Below are positions 18,826 through 26,237 of a stretch of 38,468 nt of DNA, piece by piece. The stretch spans positions 1-38,468 of the forward strand of contig JAIBAE010000040.1 in NCBI GenBank assembly GCA_019695345.1, given 5' to 3'. This DNA is from Bacteroidota bacterium (lineage in GTDB: Bacteria > Bacteroidota > Ignavibacteria > Kapaibacteriales > NICIL-2). The position numbers and the translations under genes were made by a program. The notes under the pieces were generated by a model. The model did not search any database and was not told where the DNA came from. It worked only from the letters and a program-made list of their open reading frames with translations. How positions within the stretch are numbered: position 1 is the stretch's first letter; every line of letters begins with the position of its first letter.

Positions 18826-19158
18826 ATGGATTTTCAGGATATTCGTTTGCTTGCCAAAAAAATTGTTGACGAAATGGATAACATGCACAAGGCAGATTTA
18901 GCCCCAAAATGGGAGGGAGCTACGTTAATGATTGTTCCCCGCGATGGCAACTTAAAAGCGCAGGAATTGCCCGTTGACAAACTTCTGCACAAAATTGTGA
19001 TGATGCGCGATAATCTGCGCGTTTTGGAGCAACAGGTAAATTCTAACGATAAATTAACCGATGCCGACAAAGTTAAACTCCAAAGCTACATTACCAAATG
19101 TTACGGCTCCATGACGTCGTTTAACTTCCTGTTTTGGAACGAAGAGGATAAATTTTAG
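18826..19158 (+). CDS. Conserved-looking small protein of unknown function
   Basis: The 110-aa protein is not one I recognise. It is soluble, has no signal peptide, and is predicted largely helical with a short beta segment (ATLMIVPRDGNLKAQELP). The C-terminus is aromatic (MTSFNFLFWNEEDKF). A strong ribosome-binding site (CGGAGG) lies seven bases before the ATG, and codon usage looks like its neighbours, so it is probably a real gene. It sits between tRNA-Gly and lipA. Family-A element copy 4 begins right after its stop codon. Confidence 0.75.
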   Translation: MDFQDIRLLAKKIVDEMDNMHKADLAPKWEGATLMIVPRDGNLKAQELPVDKLLHKIVMMRDNLRVLEQQVNSNDKLTDADKVKLQSYITKCYGSMTSFNFLFWNEEDKF

Positions 19159-19218
19159 TTGCTATCGCCCGACCGCACCATAACGCCATAACAACAAATC
19201 CTCAACTTGCGGATAATA
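19159..19218 (+). repeat. Family-A covarying hairpin element, copy 4
   Basis: Flank TTGCTATCGCCCGA, stem half CCGCA (19173-19177), a 30-nt interior, stem half TGCGG (19208-19212). It begins at the base after the preceding stop codon and lies upstream of lipA. Confidence 0.72.
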
Positions 19219-19235
19219 AGAACCACGCAATGTAC

Positions 19236-19243
19236 TATTTTTG
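19236..19243 (+). promoter_or_regulatory. Putative -7 box for lipA
   Basis: TATTTTTG matches TAnnTTTG. It overlaps the alternative TTG start at 19241, which argues for the ATG at 19271 as the real lipA start. Confidence 0.45.
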
Positions 19244-19270
19244 CATCGTGACATTAATCAGAACATCACT

Positions 19271-20155
19271 ATGGACACCACAATAGAATTACCGGTTTTA
19301 CAAACAACACCACAACCGCACGCCCGCAGACCAGAATGGCTTAAAGTTCGCGCTCCGGGTGGAGAATCATTTGCACAGATAAAAACGATGATGCGCTCCA
19401 AAGTGCTCCACACCGTTTGCGAAGAAGCCCGTTGCCCAAACATTAGCGAATGTTGGAACGCAGGAACAGCAACCTTTATAATAAACGGAGATACCTGCAC
19501 ACGTTCGTGTGGATTTTGCGCCGTTAAAACCGGACGTCCGTTGCCATTAGATTGGGATGAGCCTCGTCGTGTTGCCGAAGCAGCCAAACAAATGAACTTA
19601 GTACACTGCGTAATTACATCGGTAAATCGCGATGAACTTAAAGATGGTGGTGCAGAAATCTGGGCAATGACTATTAATGAAGTTCGTAAGCTAAATCCAA
19701 ATACAACAATCGAAGTATTGATTCCTGACTTTAAAGGTAATCTTGACGCTTTACAAATTGTAGTTGATGCTAAACCTGATTTGTTGAATCACAACACTGA
19801 AACTGTTCCGCGTTTATACCGCCGAGTTCGCCCACAGGGTAAATATCAATGGACCTTAAATTTGTTACGCGATGCAAAAGAACGCGGTATGAAAACAAAA
19901 ACAGGCGTTATGCTTGGATTGGGCGAAACCCGTGAAGAAGTAATTCAGGTAATGCGCGACTTACGCGAACAAAACCTTGATGTATTAACATTAGGTCAAT
20001 ACTTACAACCAACCAAAAACCATTTACCAGTTGACCGCTTTGTTCACCCCGATGAGTTTGCAGAATACAAACATATTGGTTTGGAGTTGGGAATTGGGTA
20101 CGTGGAATCCGGGCCACTTGTACGAAGTTCATACCATGCGGAGCGGCATGTATAA
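19271..20155 (+). CDS. lipA: Lipoyl synthase
   Basis: The 294-aa radical-SAM enzyme inserts two sulfur atoms into protein-bound octanoate. The auxiliary iron-sulfur cluster ligands are in CEEARCPNISEC and the radical-SAM cluster is CTRSCGFC. The conserved C-terminal serine is in RSSYHAE. I chose ATG 19271 over an in-frame TTG at 19241 because a promoter box covers the latter. The stop codon overlaps the next start by one base (TAATG), which points to translational coupling with the hydrolase gene. Confidence 0.96.
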   Translation: MDTTIELPVLQTTPQPHARRPEWLKVRAPGGESFAQIKTMMRSKVLHTVCEEARCPNISECWNAGTATFIINGDTCTRSCGFCAVKTGRPLPLDWDEPRRVAEAAKQMNLVHCVITSVNRDELKDGGAEIWAMTINEVRKLNPNTTIEVLIPDFKGNLDALQIVVDAKPDLLNHNTETVPRLYRRVRPQGKYQWTLNLLRDAKERGMKTKTGVMLGLGETREEVIQVMRDLREQNLDVLTLGQYLQPTKNHLPVDRFVHPDEFAEYKHIGLELGIGYVESGPLVRSSYHAERHV

Positions 20156-20919
20156 TGAAATTCACGCTGTTGGGTACAGGCACATCTACGGGAATTCCAA
20201 TGCCTACATGTACGTGCACAACATGTACATCTCCTGATAGTCGCGATAAACGTTTACGCCCATCGTTATTAGTTGAAAGCAATACCACAACCATCGTCAT
20301 AGATACATCCTCAGATTTCCGTCAACAGATGTTAGCGCATCAGGTGATGAAATTAGACGGTGTTGTGTATACGCATCATCATTTCGACCATATAGGTGGG
20401 TTTGATGATATTCGTCCGTATAATTTTACATCAAATTCTATCATGCCTATCTATGCATTAGATAGAACTGCCCAAGCGTTGCGTACAACCTTTCCGTATG
20501 CATTCGAAAAACCTGAACAACTTGGCGGTGGCGTGCCGGAAGTAACCCTTAATGTAATTGATGCAGAACCATTCACCGTACAAGATATTCAGTTTATTCC
20601 TATTCCATTGTATCATGGAATACTTCGGGTAAATGGTTACAGAATAGGGAACTTTGCTTACTGTACGGATACAAATAACATCCCTGAAGAATCTTATCAA
20701 TTGTTAGAAGGTGTAGAAGTTTTAATTCTTGACGCACTTCGATATCATGAACATCCAACTCATTTTACTGTGGAACAAGCTATAGAAGCAGCTACAAGAA
20801 TTGGAGCAAAACAAACGTACTTTACTCACATTGCCCATCAAATACTACATCATGATTTAGATACTAGATTACCACAAGGTATCAACGTTGGATACGATGG
20901 GTTAACCATAGAATTGTAA
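20155..20919 (+). CDS. PhnP-like metallo-beta-lactamase-fold hydrolase
   Basis: The 254-aa protein has the metallo-hydrolase fold. It begins with LLGTGTSTGIP and a Cys cluster (CTCTTC) followed by DKRLRPS, as in PhnP-type cyclic phosphodiesterases. The metal site HxHxDH is at residues 74-79 (HHHFDH), and further His ligands are near the C-terminus (YFTHIAHQ). It probably hydrolyses a phosphodiester, but the substrate is unknown. There is no phosphonate gene nearby. It overlaps lipA and the next gene by one base each, so the three form a tight operon. Confidence 0.88.
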   Translation: MKFTLLGTGTSTGIPMPTCTCTTCTSPDSRDKRLRPSLLVESNTTTIVIDTSSDFRQQMLAHQVMKLDGVVYTHHHFDHIGGFDDIRPYNFTSNSIMPIYALDRTAQALRTTFPYAFEKPEQLGGGVPEVTLNVIDAEPFTVQDIQFIPIPLYHGILRVNGYRIGNFAYCTDTNNIPEESYQLLEGVEVLILDALRYHEHPTHFTVEQAIEAATRIGAKQTYFTHIAHQILHHDLDTRLPQGINVGYDGLTIEL

Positions 20920-21443
20920 TGGCAGACGCAACTTTTACTTCGATACTGGAAGAATCAAACAACCGTTTGTGGGGAGTCCACTTTGTTGTTCCTACTAAAA
21001 TCGCAGAGCAATTCATTACGAAAGAATCCAAGCGTGTGGTGTGTACCTTAAATAAGGAAGTTACGTTCCAGTGCGGGATTTTGTTTGGTAAAAAAGATAC
21101 TACTCTGATAACAGTAAATGCCAAAATCAGGAAACAGCTTCAACTTAGTATAGGTGATAAAGTACATGTCCAACTCACAAAGGATGCAAGTGAATACGGC
21201 TTACCTATAACAGAAGAGTTTAAACATGCTATGCAACTCGATGAAGAAGCATCGTTACTGTTTCATGCCATTACTCCCGGCGCACAACGAACCTTACTGT
21301 ACATTGCCGCCAATATCAAGAACAGCAACGGAAGAATTCTTCGTGCTTTAGCAATACTCGACCATCTTAAACAAACCAACGGTAAGGTTAACTATAAACA
21401 GTTAAACGAGGCAATTAAGTTAACATCGCAAAAAGCTCAGTAG
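20919..21443 (+). CDS. YdeI/DUF1905-type protein
   Basis: The 174-aa protein has an N-terminal DUF1905-like beta domain (FVVPTKIAEQF ... KIRKQLQLSIGDKVHVQL) and a C-terminal YdeI/OmdA-like helical segment (FHAITPGAQRTLLYIAANIKNSNGR). Family members have been linked to bacteriocin resistance, but the biochemical role is not settled. It is the last gene of the lipA operon. Family-A element copy 5 begins directly after its stop codon. Confidence 0.8.
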   Translation: MADATFTSILEESNNRLWGVHFVVPTKIAEQFITKESKRVVCTLNKEVTFQCGILFGKKDTTLITVNAKIRKQLQLSIGDKVHVQLTKDASEYGLPITEEFKHAMQLDEEASLLFHAITPGAQRTLLYIAANIKNSNGRILRALAILDHLKQTNGKVNYKQLNEAIKLTSQKAQ

Positions 21444-21507
21444 GTTTTTGCTATCGCATGACGGCATCCAGTCACACTCACATTAAACCCACAGCTTGCC
21501 GGAAAGA
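21444..21507 (+). repeat. Family-A covarying hairpin element, copy 5
   Basis: Flank TTGCTATCGCATGA, stem half CGGCA (21462-21466), a 30-nt interior, stem half TGCCG (21497-21501), then GAAAGAA. It pairs in inverted orientation with copy 10, 50 bp downstream. Confidence 0.75.
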
Positions 21508-21554
21508 ATCTCTCCCACATATCACTCCTACACCGTCAGATATTTATGTAAGAA

Positions 21555-21616
21555 TTTGTCCCGCAGAAGTACAGTAGCTTGAAACGCAAGGATTGGTGCG
21601 GCTTGCGAAGCAGAAA
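21555..21616 (-). repeat. Family-A covarying hairpin element, copy 10 (diverged)
   Basis: Read on the minus strand: flank CTGCTTCGCAAG (one base shorter than the norm), stem half CCGCA (21601-21597), a 31-nt interior, stem half TGCGG (21565-21561), then GACAAA. The stem is intact although the flank has drifted. Confidence 0.65.
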
Positions 21617-21727
21617 ATAATTTTTGAAAAAATTTATCCTGTAGCGAAGGATTGTACATAGTATGTAGTCTAACTTCCAAAATGATGCACATCGCATCTG
21701 AACGATTCATTATTCACAGGAGTTGAT

Positions 21728-22924
21728 ATTAAGAATAAGCGGATACATTTTTATATAGGTTGTACACTTTTTATTGTTGGTATTGTTATACAAGGTTGTA
21801 GCGATACTCAACAAAATTCACAGCCGGAAAGTATAACTTTTAACAACCAACATAAAGGCGGCAATACAATTATGAGTGAAACGCCAACGCTGCCTTCAAC
21901 ACCATATAATTATGCTAACCTTCAACTGCCGGCGTATCTAACTACACAACAAATAAATGGTCAGAATAATACTCCTTCCAACAATCAGATTACAAACGAT
22001 GGAGCTACGTTAGGACGTGTGTTATTCTACGATAAAAAATTGAGTTACAACAACACTGTGGCTTGTGCTTCATGCCATAAACAAACCAATTCTTTTTCCG
22101 ACCCGGTTAAGTTTAGCACGGGATTTAATGGTGGACAGACATCGCGGAACTCAATGTCCTTGCTCAATGCTCGGTATTATCCAAACGGAAGATTTTTTTG
22201 GGATGAACGAGCATTAAATGCAGAACATCAGGCATCGGGGCCAATTACGAATAGTGTGGAAATGGGAATGACTATACCATCGTTGGTTACAAAACTCAAT
22301 TCAATTTCATACTACCCAACATTGTTTCAAAAAGCATACGGTACAACAACAATTGATTCTACGCGCATTGTAAGAGCTATTGCGCAGTTTGTTCGCTCGA
22401 TGGTTGCATACAGAAGTAAATACGATAACGGACGTTCATCGTTTGGTACGAACATCAATCTTGCAACTACTAATTTCCCGAATTTCTCTGCCGAGGAAAA
22501 CCAAGGAAAGAACATCTTTTTTACAGTAGGGAATTGTGCGGCATGTCACGGAACGGAAACGTTTACCGCGCCAGGCGCACGTAACAATGGTCTGGATTTA
22601 ACATATACTGATAACGGTGTTGGTGCTATTACTGGAAATAATAATCAGCGCGGGTTCTTCAAGTCACCGTCGCTGCGGGGAATTGAGTTAACTGCACCAT
22701 ATATGCACGATGGAAGATTCACAACGCTCAATCAAGTTGTTGAACATTACAATAGTGGTGTAAAGGCGCATCCAAATTTATCGCAAGAACTGAAAGGTCC
22801 AAACGGACAGCCACGCAGACTTAATTTATCACAACAACAAAAGTCGGCACTGGTGGCATTCCTCAAAACATTAACTGATACTGGAATAGCCTCGGATGTT
22901 CGGTACTCAAATCCATTTAACTAA
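21728..22924 (+). CDS. Di-heme cytochrome c peroxidase (MauG/CCP family), lipoprotein, ATT start
   Basis: The 398-aa protein is a bacterial di-heme peroxidase. Heme sites are CASCH (Cys113/Cys116/His117) and CAACH (Cys270/Cys273/His274), with family stretches GRVLFYDKKLS, FFWDERALNAE and FKSPSLRGIELTAPYMHDGRF. It would reduce hydrogen peroxide in the periplasm. The first in-frame ATG (21872) lies after any export signal. The frame is open upstream and encodes a lipoprotein signal peptide (KNKRIHFYIGCTLFIVGIV, lipobox IQGC with Cys24). AGGAG ends five bases before an ATT codon at 21728, and no ATG, GTG or TTG is available in frame there. I therefore take ATT as the start, since heme attachment requires export. 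The gene appears to stand alone. Confidence 0.88.
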   Translation: MKNKRIHFYIGCTLFIVGIVIQGCSDTQQNSQPESITFNNQHKGGNTIMSETPTLPSTPYNYANLQLPAYLTTQQINGQNNTPSNNQITNDGATLGRVLFYDKKLSYNNTVACASCHKQTNSFSDPVKFSTGFNGGQTSRNSMSLLNARYYPNGRFFWDERALNAEHQASGPITNSVEMGMTIPSLVTKLNSISYYPTLFQKAYGTTTIDSTRIVRAIAQFVRSMVAYRSKYDNGRSSFGTNINLATTNFPNFSAEENQGKNIFFTVGNCAACHGTETFTAPGARNNGLDLTYTDNGVGAITGNNNQRGFFKSPSLRGIELTAPYMHDGRFTTLNQVVEHYNSGVKAHPNLSQELKGPNGQPRRLNLSQQQKSALVAFLKTLTDTGIASDVRYSNPFN

Positions 22925-22935
22925 CACCTAAAACA

Positions 22936-22984
22936 GAATCCCCCGATTCCAAACTTCAGACGCCACCTTGTGTGGCGTTTGTTG
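22936..22984 (+). terminator. Rho-independent terminator after the peroxidase gene
   Basis: ACGCCAC and GTGGCGT form a stem with a CTTGT loop and a short T-rich tail. A small GAATC/GATTC hairpin precedes it. Confidence 0.65.
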
Positions 22985-23102
22985 TATTAAATAGTTTGCT
23001 AACGCAATGGGTACCGAACGTTCCGCGTTCCTATAAACTTTGTGTACCCGAAAGAATCATCAATTACATTCATAACGGTTATCGTGATTTCTTGCTGAAG
23101 GC

Positions 23103-23166
23103 TCTTTCCCGCAAATAAAAAAGCCCTGCAATGATGCAAGGCTTGGTGCGGTTTGCGATAGCAACA
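23103..23166 (-). repeat. Family-A covarying hairpin element, copy 6
   Basis: Read on the minus strand: flank TTGCTATCGCAAA, stem half CCGCA (23151-23147), a 33-nt interior, stem half TGCGG (23113-23109), then GAAAGAG. The interior forms a terminator-like hairpin (AAGCCTTGC with GCAGGGCTT and a T-run), so this copy may also terminate the minus-strand operon. Confidence 0.75.
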
Positions 23167-23170
23167 CAAC

Positions 23171-23665
23171 TTATTTAGCTTTTAATGCCGGAACAAGTTT
23201 ATCGCGCATAATTCCAATTGTTTCAAGAACTCTTTCGGGTGCTTTAAAAATGTTTTTAGCGTTATTAGTTGGGTCGGCAACTTTTGTTTTTAAATCGTAA
23301 CAATACATGTTTACTAACATTCTGCCTCCATTAACATTAAATGTTCCGGTTACAACATATTGGCAATTAAGAATAGCAACCGACTTCCAAATATCCGATT
23401 CGTACTGTGCATTATTGGGGTCGAGGTTTAACTCTGCCAACACAGCTTCTACGGTATCCGATGGTACAATATAAAATTGTTTACCATTTAGTTCATGTAA
23501 TGAAAGTGCTGCCCGCAGTGAGTCGGCAATTTTATAACAATACGTGTTAAGAGATAAGTTGCCATCCATATTGCGAATGGGAAGAACGGCTACTCGAACC
23601 GGTTGTGCAAATGCACTAATAGTAATTGCAAGGAACGCAAACAAAATGAAGAAAGGTTTTTTCAT
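23171..23665 (-). CDS. Secreted CsgG/TolB-N-like protein
   Basis: The 164-aa exported protein has a signal peptide (MKKPFFILFAFLAITISAFAQ). The rest reads RVAVLPIRNMDGN...SDTVEAVLAELNLDP...YVVTGTFNVNGGRMLVNMYCYDLKT. This pattern (a predicted promoter-like beta-alpha unit, then a statement of copy-dependent 'VTGTF') resembles periplasmic CsgG- or TolB N-terminal-like domains. The exact role is unknown. It follows the HPt gene by 4 bp and probably shares its transcript. Confidence 0.7.
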   Translation of the reverse strand: MKKPFFILFAFLAITISAFAQPVRVAVLPIRNMDGNLSLNTYCYKIADSLRAALSLHELNGKQFYIVPSDTVEAVLAELNLDPNNAQYESDIWKSVAILNCQYVVTGTFNVNGGRMLVNMYCYDLKTKVADPTNNAKNIFKAPERVLETIGIMRDKLVPALKAK

Positions 23666-23669
23666 GACT

Positions 23670-24014
23670 TTACAGGTTAGATGGTAAATCTTGTTTTTGC
23701 TGAGCGGGTAGTAGACCTTGCGTTTCCAAATAAAGTTTCAGTTCTTGTAAAGATTGTAATATTTCGTTTTTTAACCCTGCTGCTACAGCCCATTGGTGTG
23801 TTTTAGCGCACTCCTGAATCTTTGAACCATACTCCGAAAGATGTTCTACTCCAAACTGTCGTGAAGAACCTTTTAAGGTATGTCCGAAACGATACAATTC
23901 GTATTCATTCTCTGCCTTGGCAAATTCTTCTAAACGAGTTTCGATATCTTTTGTCCAGGAAAGAACAAAGTCGGGGAGAAGTTCAAGTATTATTGGGTCT
24001 TCAGGTAATTTCAT
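23670..24014 (-). CDS. HPt (histidine phosphotransfer) domain protein
   Basis: The 114-aa protein is a stand-alone Hpt domain. The phospho-accepting His45 lies in RFGHTLKGSSRQFG, followed by EYGSKIQECA, matching the four-helix bundle of phosphorelay intermediates. It would carry phosphate between a hybrid kinase and a response regulator encoded elsewhere. The start MKLPEDPI at 24014 was chosen because a longer frame to 24092 would run into the RNase P RNA gene. Only 19 bp separate it from the rnpB 3' end, so it may be transcribed from the same promoter. Confidence 0.85.
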   Translation of the reverse strand: MKLPEDPIILELLPDFVLSWTKDIETRLEEFAKAENEYELYRFGHTLKGSSRQFGVEHLSEYGSKIQECAKTHQWAVAAGLKNEILQSLQELKLYLETQGLLPAQQKQDLPSNL

Positions 24015-24033
24015 AGTATCAATAAATAGTAAA

Positions 24034-24432
24034 CGAAGAGAGCGATAAGCCGAATTCTGTCTGCATTGATGTTTCACAACGGAGGCAATCATTCATCTTG
24101 ATTATACATTACTGCATAATTCATGCAACCTACCCAATACAACATCTCCGCCGAGCAACCGGATGCTTAAAAAGCGTTGTATCCTATTTGGTTTTGCACC
24201 GAACGTGGTTTACACTGCCAATTATATCGCTACAATTGCGGTGCGCTCTTACCGCACCATTTCACCCTTACTGATTAACAGCGGTATATTTTCTGTTGCA
24301 CTATCCGTCGGCTTTGTACATCGGGTGTTATCCCGATGTACATTACCGCCTTGATGTTATCAAGCGTTCTGCTCTGCGGTGTTCGGACTTTCCTCACTAA
24401 CTAATGTTAGCGCGACTGCCTGCTCTCCCCGC
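24034..24432 (-). ncRNA. rnpB: RNase P RNA (class A)
   Basis: This is the RNA subunit of RNase P, which matures tRNA 5' ends. On the minus strand the hallmark GAGGAAAGTCCGAACACC appears near the 5' end and ACAGAATTCGGCTTATCG near the 3' end. The terminal P1 helix closes over about ten base pairs (CGGGGAGAGC with GCTCTCTTCG), which sets both ends. It lies 8 bp after the zinc-ribbon gene; this gene order is common in bacteria. Confidence 0.95.
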
Positions 24433-24440
24433 TACAAATA

Positions 24441-25175
24441 CTACATATATTCTTCTTCAACGCGTAGATCTTCTGGATACAAAATCCGACCACAACTTTG
24501 GCAGGTATAATACGCGTTGATGTTATTACGCATTTCAACAAGCTTTTGTGGAGTAATAGCACTAAAACAACCACTACAACTACCTTTGCGGATATGAACA
24601 GCTGCATCGTTATGGAAAGTACGGATTCGTTCGTATTCCAAATACCAATCATTGTTCACAGCTGCACTTAACTCTTTACGTTTCTTTTGCAGAGTTTTGA
24701 ATTCATCATTTTGTTCGTTTGATAAATCCTCTAACTCTTTTTCCTTCTGTGCTAATTTCTCCTGAAAATCCTTCAAGTCACTTTGTTGGGTGCCAAGTAG
24801 GTTTTCTAAGTTTTCTTGTTTCAACGCGTTTTGTGCCAACTCTTGTTCTAAACGTACTCGTTCGGAACGAATAAACTCTATCTCTTTTGTAATCGCATCA
24901 AACTCTTTATTGTTACGAACCTTGCCGGTAAACTGTGTGTCAGCTAATTTGGCCTCTTTATCGGTAAACTCCTGAAAGGTTATGTGGGTATTGCTCTTAT
25001 GCGAAGCAATTTCCTGTAACGAAGTTTCAGTTTGTTCAACCAATCTCATACGCTCGCGTACTGCTGCTTCAAGTTTCTTTACCTCTTTAGGTAAATCACC
25101 TAATTCTTCATGCATCTCATCCAGCTTCTCATCAATATGAGCCAACGCTGCAATACGTTGTATGTCTGTTTCCAT
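24441..25175 (-). CDS. Zinc-ribbon coiled-coil protein (CT398-like)
   Basis: The 244-aa protein has a long coiled coil (about residues 20-175, heptads rich in Glu, Lys and Leu) and a C-terminal four-cysteine zinc ribbon (Cys200, Cys203, Cys225, Cys228; GSCSGCFSAITPQ...CQSCGRIL). It matches the zf-RING_7/CT398-like family of unknown or nucleic-acid-related function, usually found beside a Nif3 gene as here. The ribosome-binding site is strong (AGGAGAAGGA). It is followed by rnpB. Confidence 0.88.
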   Translation of the reverse strand: METDIQRIAALAHIDEKLDEMHEELGDLPKEVKKLEAAVRERMRLVEQTETSLQEIASHKSNTHITFQEFTDKEAKLADTQFTGKVRNNKEFDAITKEIEFIRSERVRLEQELAQNALKQENLENLLGTQQSDLKDFQEKLAQKEKELEDLSNEQNDEFKTLQKKRKELSAAVNNDWYLEYERIRTFHNDAAVHIRKGSCSGCFSAITPQKLVEMRNNINAYYTCQSCGRILYPEDLRVEEEYM

Positions 25176-25220
25176 TCCTTCTCCTGTAACTAACGTTTAT
25201 AAATTTGTTAACATCAATAA

Positions 25221-26015
25221 TTAAATAGTATACCGAACCGGATTAGTATTACAACTGGTAAATCTGAATACCGGTGCGTTTTCAAAATCTTTACTTTCTT
25301 CTTGCAAAAGTTTAGCCAATCCTTCCGGAACAAACTGCTCCATTTCAAAATGCCCGGGGTCAATTAAACAGATACTCTCACTTGCCTCATGAAACGTATG
25401 ATATTTAACATCGGAAGTAATAAATGCCTGTGCCCCCGAAGCAACTGCATCGCGTAAAAACGATGTCCCGCTTCCACCAACAATTGCAACATGAGTTATA
25501 CGGCTGTTTGGTCCTTCAGAATAACGAACCGGCGAACCACAAACCTCACGTACTTTTTGTACTAATTCCGTTGCCGACATAGGTTGTTTACATGAACAAA
25601 CTAATCCCATTCCATAGCCTACAACAATTTCATCAGCAACTAAAGCACGTTCCGGAACTACTCCTAACTTTTCCGCCAATAAAAAGTTTGTGCCTTGTGG
25701 ATATGCATCATAATTCGTGTGAATAGCTATAATGCTTATATCATGTTTAATTGCACGTGTAACACACCTTCCAATTCGGTTGGTTGTTGTAACAATTTTA
25801 AGCGGAGAAAACAGTAACGGATGAAACGTAACAATACAGTCGCAGGCATTAAGCAATGCTTCGTCGATAACCGAATCGGTAATCTCGAGGCACGTTAGCA
25901 CGCTATGAACTTCACCATTTCCGGTAAAAACCTGAACGCCAATTCTATCGCCGTCCATAGCCGTTACTGGCGGCAAAACCTTTTCAATAATGCGTACAAA
26001 CTCACTAATGTGCAT
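25221..26015 (-). CDS. Nif3-like dinuclear metal centre protein
   Basis: The 264-aa protein belongs to the NIF3/YbgI/YqfO family, hexameric proteins with a two-metal site. The metal-binding segments TFHPLLF and AIHTNYDAYPQGTN are visible, plus the C-terminal FITSDVKYHTFHEA and LIDPGHFEME. Its function is debated; a GTP cyclohydrolase type 1-like role has been proposed in annotations. The start MHISEFVRIIEK at 26015 was chosen over a GTG at 26030. It heads the nif3/zinc-ribbon/rnpB/HPt/CsgG-like cluster. Confidence 0.9.
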   Translation of the reverse strand: MHISEFVRIIEKVLPPVTAMDGDRIGVQVFTGNGEVHSVLTCLEITDSVIDEALLNACDCIVTFHPLLFSPLKIVTTTNRIGRCVTRAIKHDISIIAIHTNYDAYPQGTNFLLAEKLGVVPERALVADEIVVGYGMGLVCSCKQPMSATELVQKVREVCGSPVRYSEGPNSRITHVAIVGGSGTSFLRDAVASGAQAFITSDVKYHTFHEASESICLIDPGHFEMEQFVPEGLAKLLQEESKDFENAPVFRFTSCNTNPVRYTI

Positions 26016-26047
26016 GGCTGTATTAAACACCGTTTTTTATCAGTACA

Positions 26048-26055
26048 CAAAACTA
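26048..26055 (-). promoter_or_regulatory. Putative -7 box for the nif3 cluster
   Basis: TAGTTTTG on the minus strand matches TAnnTTTG, 33 bases before the nif3 start. Confidence 0.4.
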
Positions 26056-26110
26056 CAACAAATGCACAAAGCAATCATTCAGCGTACTAAAAAAACTGGC
26101 GAAAAAGTCC

Positions 26111-26176
26111 TTTTTTGCTATCGCAGACGGCACCAAATCGCCCTTATCAAGAGCGCCGTTGCACTTGCCGGAAAGT
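26111..26176 (+). repeat. Family-A covarying hairpin element, copy 7
   Basis: Flank TTTTTTGCTATCGCAGA, stem half CGGCA (26128-26132), a 33-nt interior, stem half TGCCG (26166-26170), then GAAAGTA. It lies upstream of nif3 and downstream of aspS. Confidence 0.75.
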
Positions 26177-26185
26177 ACCAACAGC

Positions 26186-26224
26186 AAAAAACGACTCACA
26201 ATCGTTACACTGTGAGCCGTTTTG
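26186..26224 (-). terminator. Terminator after aspS
   Basis: AAAACGGCTCACA and TGTGAGTCGTTTTTT form a stem with one mismatch and end in a U-run on the minus strand. It lies 14 bp after the aspS stop. Confidence 0.85.
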
Positions 26225-26237
26225 AGTTTGAATATTA

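Noticed and set aside
19241-19270. TTG start for lipA
   Set aside because: A promoter -7 box covers this codon, and ATG 19271 leaves the whole enzyme intact.
24015-24092. 26-residue N-terminal extension of the HPt protein
   Set aside because: It runs into the RNase P RNA gene; the Met at 24014 gives a normal Hpt domain.
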